Source: Spiro-02 sp034114085
Lineage (GTDB): Bacteria > Spirochaetota > Spirochaetia > Sphaerochaetales > Sphaerochaetaceae
Reading direction: 5' to 3'
Length of the DNA: 17,800 nt
Assembly (NCBI GenBank): GCA_034114085.1
Contig: JAXEWB010000037.1
Location: 1 to 17,800, forward strand
Below the pieces are notes generated by a model. The model was not told the origin of the DNA. It searched no databases and saw nothing but the letters and a program-made list of their open reading frames with translations. How positions within the stretch are numbered: the first letter of the stretch is position 1; each line of letters starts with the position of its first letter. Positions 15,640-17,800 of the stretch are shown here, one piece after another. Position numbers and translations under genes: made by a program.

Positions 15640-17784
15640 TTATTCAAGTTTTCCGCAAAGTCTGCGATATTCATGCTCATTTACGGCTTTCTGAACATGA
15701 TGAAGCAGTATCTCCCCATTGTATGGCTTGGCGACAAAGCTATCGGCTCCAAGATGGAGGGCTCGAAGTTCGCTGTCACTACCGGCTTCCGAGGTAATGA
15801 TTACAGGAACTTCCATAAGAAAACCTTCCTTGCGCAGGAGATCCAGCAGCTGAAAGCCATCCATCACCGGCATAAGGAGATCCAGCAATATGCAGGACAG
15901 TTCCGCATGTCGTTCCTTGATGTATCGATATGCCTGCTGACCATCGCTTGCATCAGCCACTACATAAAATGGAGAAAGTATCTCTTTCATGAGTTCACGA
16001 TTGCTTGCGATATCCTCCACGATCAAAACATGGGGTTTATTCCGCGCTTCCGCTTTAGAAAGAGCCGCATGCAAAATTTCGTAGATAGGCGGTTCGGGCA
16101 CAGTTTGTACGTCTCTTCGCTTTGCCTCCCAGTATGTCTCAAATTCAGAGACCGGCATTGGCTTGGCAAAATAGTAGCCCTGGATATAATTGCAGCCCAT
16201 AGTTCTCAAAACATCTACATCCTCTTTCGTCTCCACTCCTTCCGCGATCGTGGGAAGCTGCAACCACTTGGAAAGACTAACGATGAAACTCAAAATACTT
16301 CGTTTGCTATTGGGCAGAAGTCCATCGCCCTTTTGCATAAACCGCATATCCAGCTTCAACATGTCGATAGGCAGTTCCGAAAGCATATTGAGCGAGGAAT
16401 ACCCGGATCCGAAATCATCCATTTCAATCAAGAACCCCATATCGCGTAAAGTAGAGACGGTGGAAATAATCTGCTGGGGGTTGTCGGTATATGCAGATTC
16501 CGTCACTTCAAAATGGAGCAGGTCATGGGGAATGTCGTATGAGTCAACAAGTATTTCAATCTTCTCAGCAAGATCGCCAAATTCAAAGTCCACCCGGGAA
16601 GCGTTGACTGATATGGGAATCGGTTTGCGGCCTTCCTGAATCCATCTGCGAAGAATGCGACAGACCTCCTCCCAGATGTATCTGTCGAGTTTTGTAATAA
16701 AGCCGTTGCGCTCAAAGAGCGGGATGAATTCTCCTGGAGAGATAAATCCAAGCTCAGGATGTATCCACCGGACCAGAGCCTCGGCTCCGGCAATGGCGCA
16801 TGTCTCAATATCATGCTTCGGCTGGAGATAGACGAGAAATTGCTTTGCCTCAAGAGCCTGCTCCATATAGTCGCTAAGCTGGTGTTCCCTGAGCATTTTC
16901 TGCCGTATGGACTCATCATACACAGCATAGTGCACGCCATATTTGTGTTTGATGGTGGCTAGCGCCAATTGTGCGCAGTCGCACATGGAGGGAATGGGCA
17001 TGGACCTATCCTCTATCGGATAGAGGCCGTACTGCATCAGGAAATTCTTAACCGGCGCATTCCGAAAGGCTTCAGTGAACTGACGGCCAATTTCTTCCTG
17101 CGTATGTTGACTTCTCCTTTTGCGAAGCACTACAAAAGAATCCGCACTCAACCGCCCGCATACGCCATCGGCGCCAACGCAGTCCACATTATGCTTGGCG
17201 ACATACCGCAACAGCTCATCGCCAACCTCCATACCGTATTTCGCGTTGATCATTTTGAAATTTTCAATATTGCTACATATAATGTCATACTTCTCATTTG
17301 GATGCTCGTCCAAAACGGCTTCCGCGTGGCGATAGAAGAACTCTCTGCTGTATACGCCGGTCAACCGGTCAATTTCCAATCGGTTCAGCAACGCGGCGTT
17401 TTCACACAGACGGAGAATACTGCGCACCCTGTGGCTGACGATATCAGGCTTATATGGCTTGGTGATAAAATCAGTCGCACCATACTCAAGAGACTTAACC
17501 TCCGCATTGTTTTGATCACTGCCGGTCGTTACAATGACAGGTATGGAAGTGAGCAATCCCGTCTCTTTCATTTTTTCAAGCAACTCATACCCGTTCATCA
17601 CGGGCATGGTGATATCCAACAGAACCAGCGCGATAGCGGGATTTCCACTGGTGAGAATATCCAGCGCGACCTGTCCGTTCTCCGCCTCGATAGTATTGAA
17701 GTCTTCAGCTCTCAAAATCTTTGAAAGGATACGCCTGTTTATATCAACATCGTCCACAACAAGTATGTTTCTCTGTACTGTCAT
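15640..17784 (-). CDS. REC-GGDEF(degenerate)-EAL-REC response regulator, putative c-di-GMP phosphodiesterase
   Basis: The product has 714 residues and is cytosolic. A receiver domain (about 5-120, Asp57 in LLDITMP, Lys109) leads to a GGDEF domain (about 135-290) whose signature is SADSF (213-217), so it is not a cyclase and may only bind GTP. The EAL domain (about 305-550) keeps the catalytic set: Glu335-Ala-Leu, Asn394, Glu426, Asp456-Asp457, Lys477, Glu515 and Gln535, so hydrolysis of c-di-GMP to pGpG is expected. A second receiver closes the chain (about 585-700, Asp635 in LLDLLMP, Lys686). It is the first gene of the operon seen here. No ribosome binding site precedes the ATG, and the frame stays open for the 16 bases to the window edge, so a start beyond the window cannot be excluded. 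Confidence 0.93.
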   Translation of the reverse strand: MTVQRNILVVDDVDINRRILSKILRAEDFNTIEAENGQVALDILTSGNPAIALVLLDITMPVMNGYELLEKMKETGLLTSIPVIVTTGSDQNNAEVKSLEYGATDFITKPYKPDIVSHRVRSILRLCENAALLNRLEIDRLTGVYSREFFYRHAEAVLDEHPNEKYDIICSNIENFKMINAKYGMEVGDELLRYVAKHNVDCVGADGVCGRLSADSFVVLRKRRSQHTQEEIGRQFTEAFRNAPVKNFLMQYGLYPIEDRSMPIPSMCDCAQLALATIKHKYGVHYAVYDESIRQKMLREHQLSDYMEQALEAKQFLVYLQPKHDIETCAIAGAEALVRWIHPELGFISPGEFIPLFERNGFITKLDRYIWEEVCRILRRWIQEGRKPIPISVNASRVDFEFGDLAEKIEILVDSYDIPHDLLHFEVTESAYTDNPQQIISTVSTLRDMGFLIEMDDFGSGYSSLNMLSELPIDMLKLDMRFMQKGDGLLPNSKRSILSFIVSLSKWLQLPTIAEGVETKEDVDVLRTMGCNYIQGYYFAKPMPVSEFETYWEAKRRDVQTVPEPPIYEILHAALSKAEARNKPHVLIVEDIASNRELMKEILSPFYVVADASDGQQAYRYIKERHAELSCILLDLLMPVMDGFQLLDLLRKEGFLMEVPVIITSEAGSDSELRALHLGADSFVAKPYNGEILLHHVQKAVNEHEYRRLCGKLE

Positions 17785-17785
17785 A

Positions 17786-17800
17786 GAGGGGGCCCGCCCC
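17786..17800. other. GC-only run at the window edge
   Basis: After A17787 the window ends in 13 bases that are all G or C (17788-17800). On the minus strand this lies immediately upstream of the phosphodiesterase ATG, where a ribosome binding site would be expected, and could fold as GGGG-CGGG-CCCC. It contrasts with the otherwise even base composition. Confidence 0.5.

Noticed and set aside
15639..15680. Longer start at 15680 for the upstream hybrid kinase
   Set aside because: No ribosome binding site is seen, it overlaps the phosphodiesterase gene by 41 bases, and it would place 14 polar residues before a normal signal peptide.
15508..16449. 313-codon plus-strand frame across the kinase/phosphodiesterase junction
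   Set aside because: It is antisense to intact EAL and REC motifs and shows no recognisable domain.

Overview
The window is bacterial accessory or signalling DNA of roughly even base composition. The organism cannot be fixed from the sequence. Secreted proteins, large extracytoplasmic-sensor hybrid kinases, c-di-GMP enzymes and a tRNA gene without an encoded CCA would suit a spirochaete of the Sphaerochaeta kind or another gut or anaerobic bacterium; this is a low-confidence guess.

Left part, all on the plus strand (1-7178). The window opens in an 11-bp tandem repeat. Next come three tightly spaced genes for exported proteins of unknown function (365-2714); the first two are paralogues of 192 residues each. 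They are followed by a cytosolic alpha/beta-hydrolase esterase (2842-3627), a membrane-anchored endonuclease/exonuclease/phosphatase-fold hydrolase (3731-4846), an AraC/Rob-type regulator with a GyrI-like ligand domain (5182-6039) and an EamA-type ten-helix transporter (6258-7178).

Middle (7179-7583). This stretch holds a minus-strand tRNA-Val(CAC) gene (7261-7332) with its own sigma70-like promoter and rho-independent terminator, then non-coding sequence with inverted repeats.

Right part, all on the minus strand (17784 down to 7584). Five genes are separated by only 1, 19, 30 and 11 bases and almost certainly form one operon. In order of transcription they are: a REC-GGDEF(degenerate)-EAL-REC c-di-GMP phosphodiesterase; two paralogous hybrid histidine kinases, each with two periplasmic solute-binding (Venus-flytrap) domains as in BvgS; a 7TM-PAS-GGDEF putative diguanylate cyclase; and a free-standing HPt phosphotransfer protein. 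There is no DNA-binding output domain. The likely logic is that extracellular ligands set kinase activity, phosphate passes from the kinase REC domains through the shared HPt to the REC domains on the phosphodiesterase, and the product of the system is the local c-di-GMP level, opposed by the membrane cyclase. This operon is the most interesting item here.
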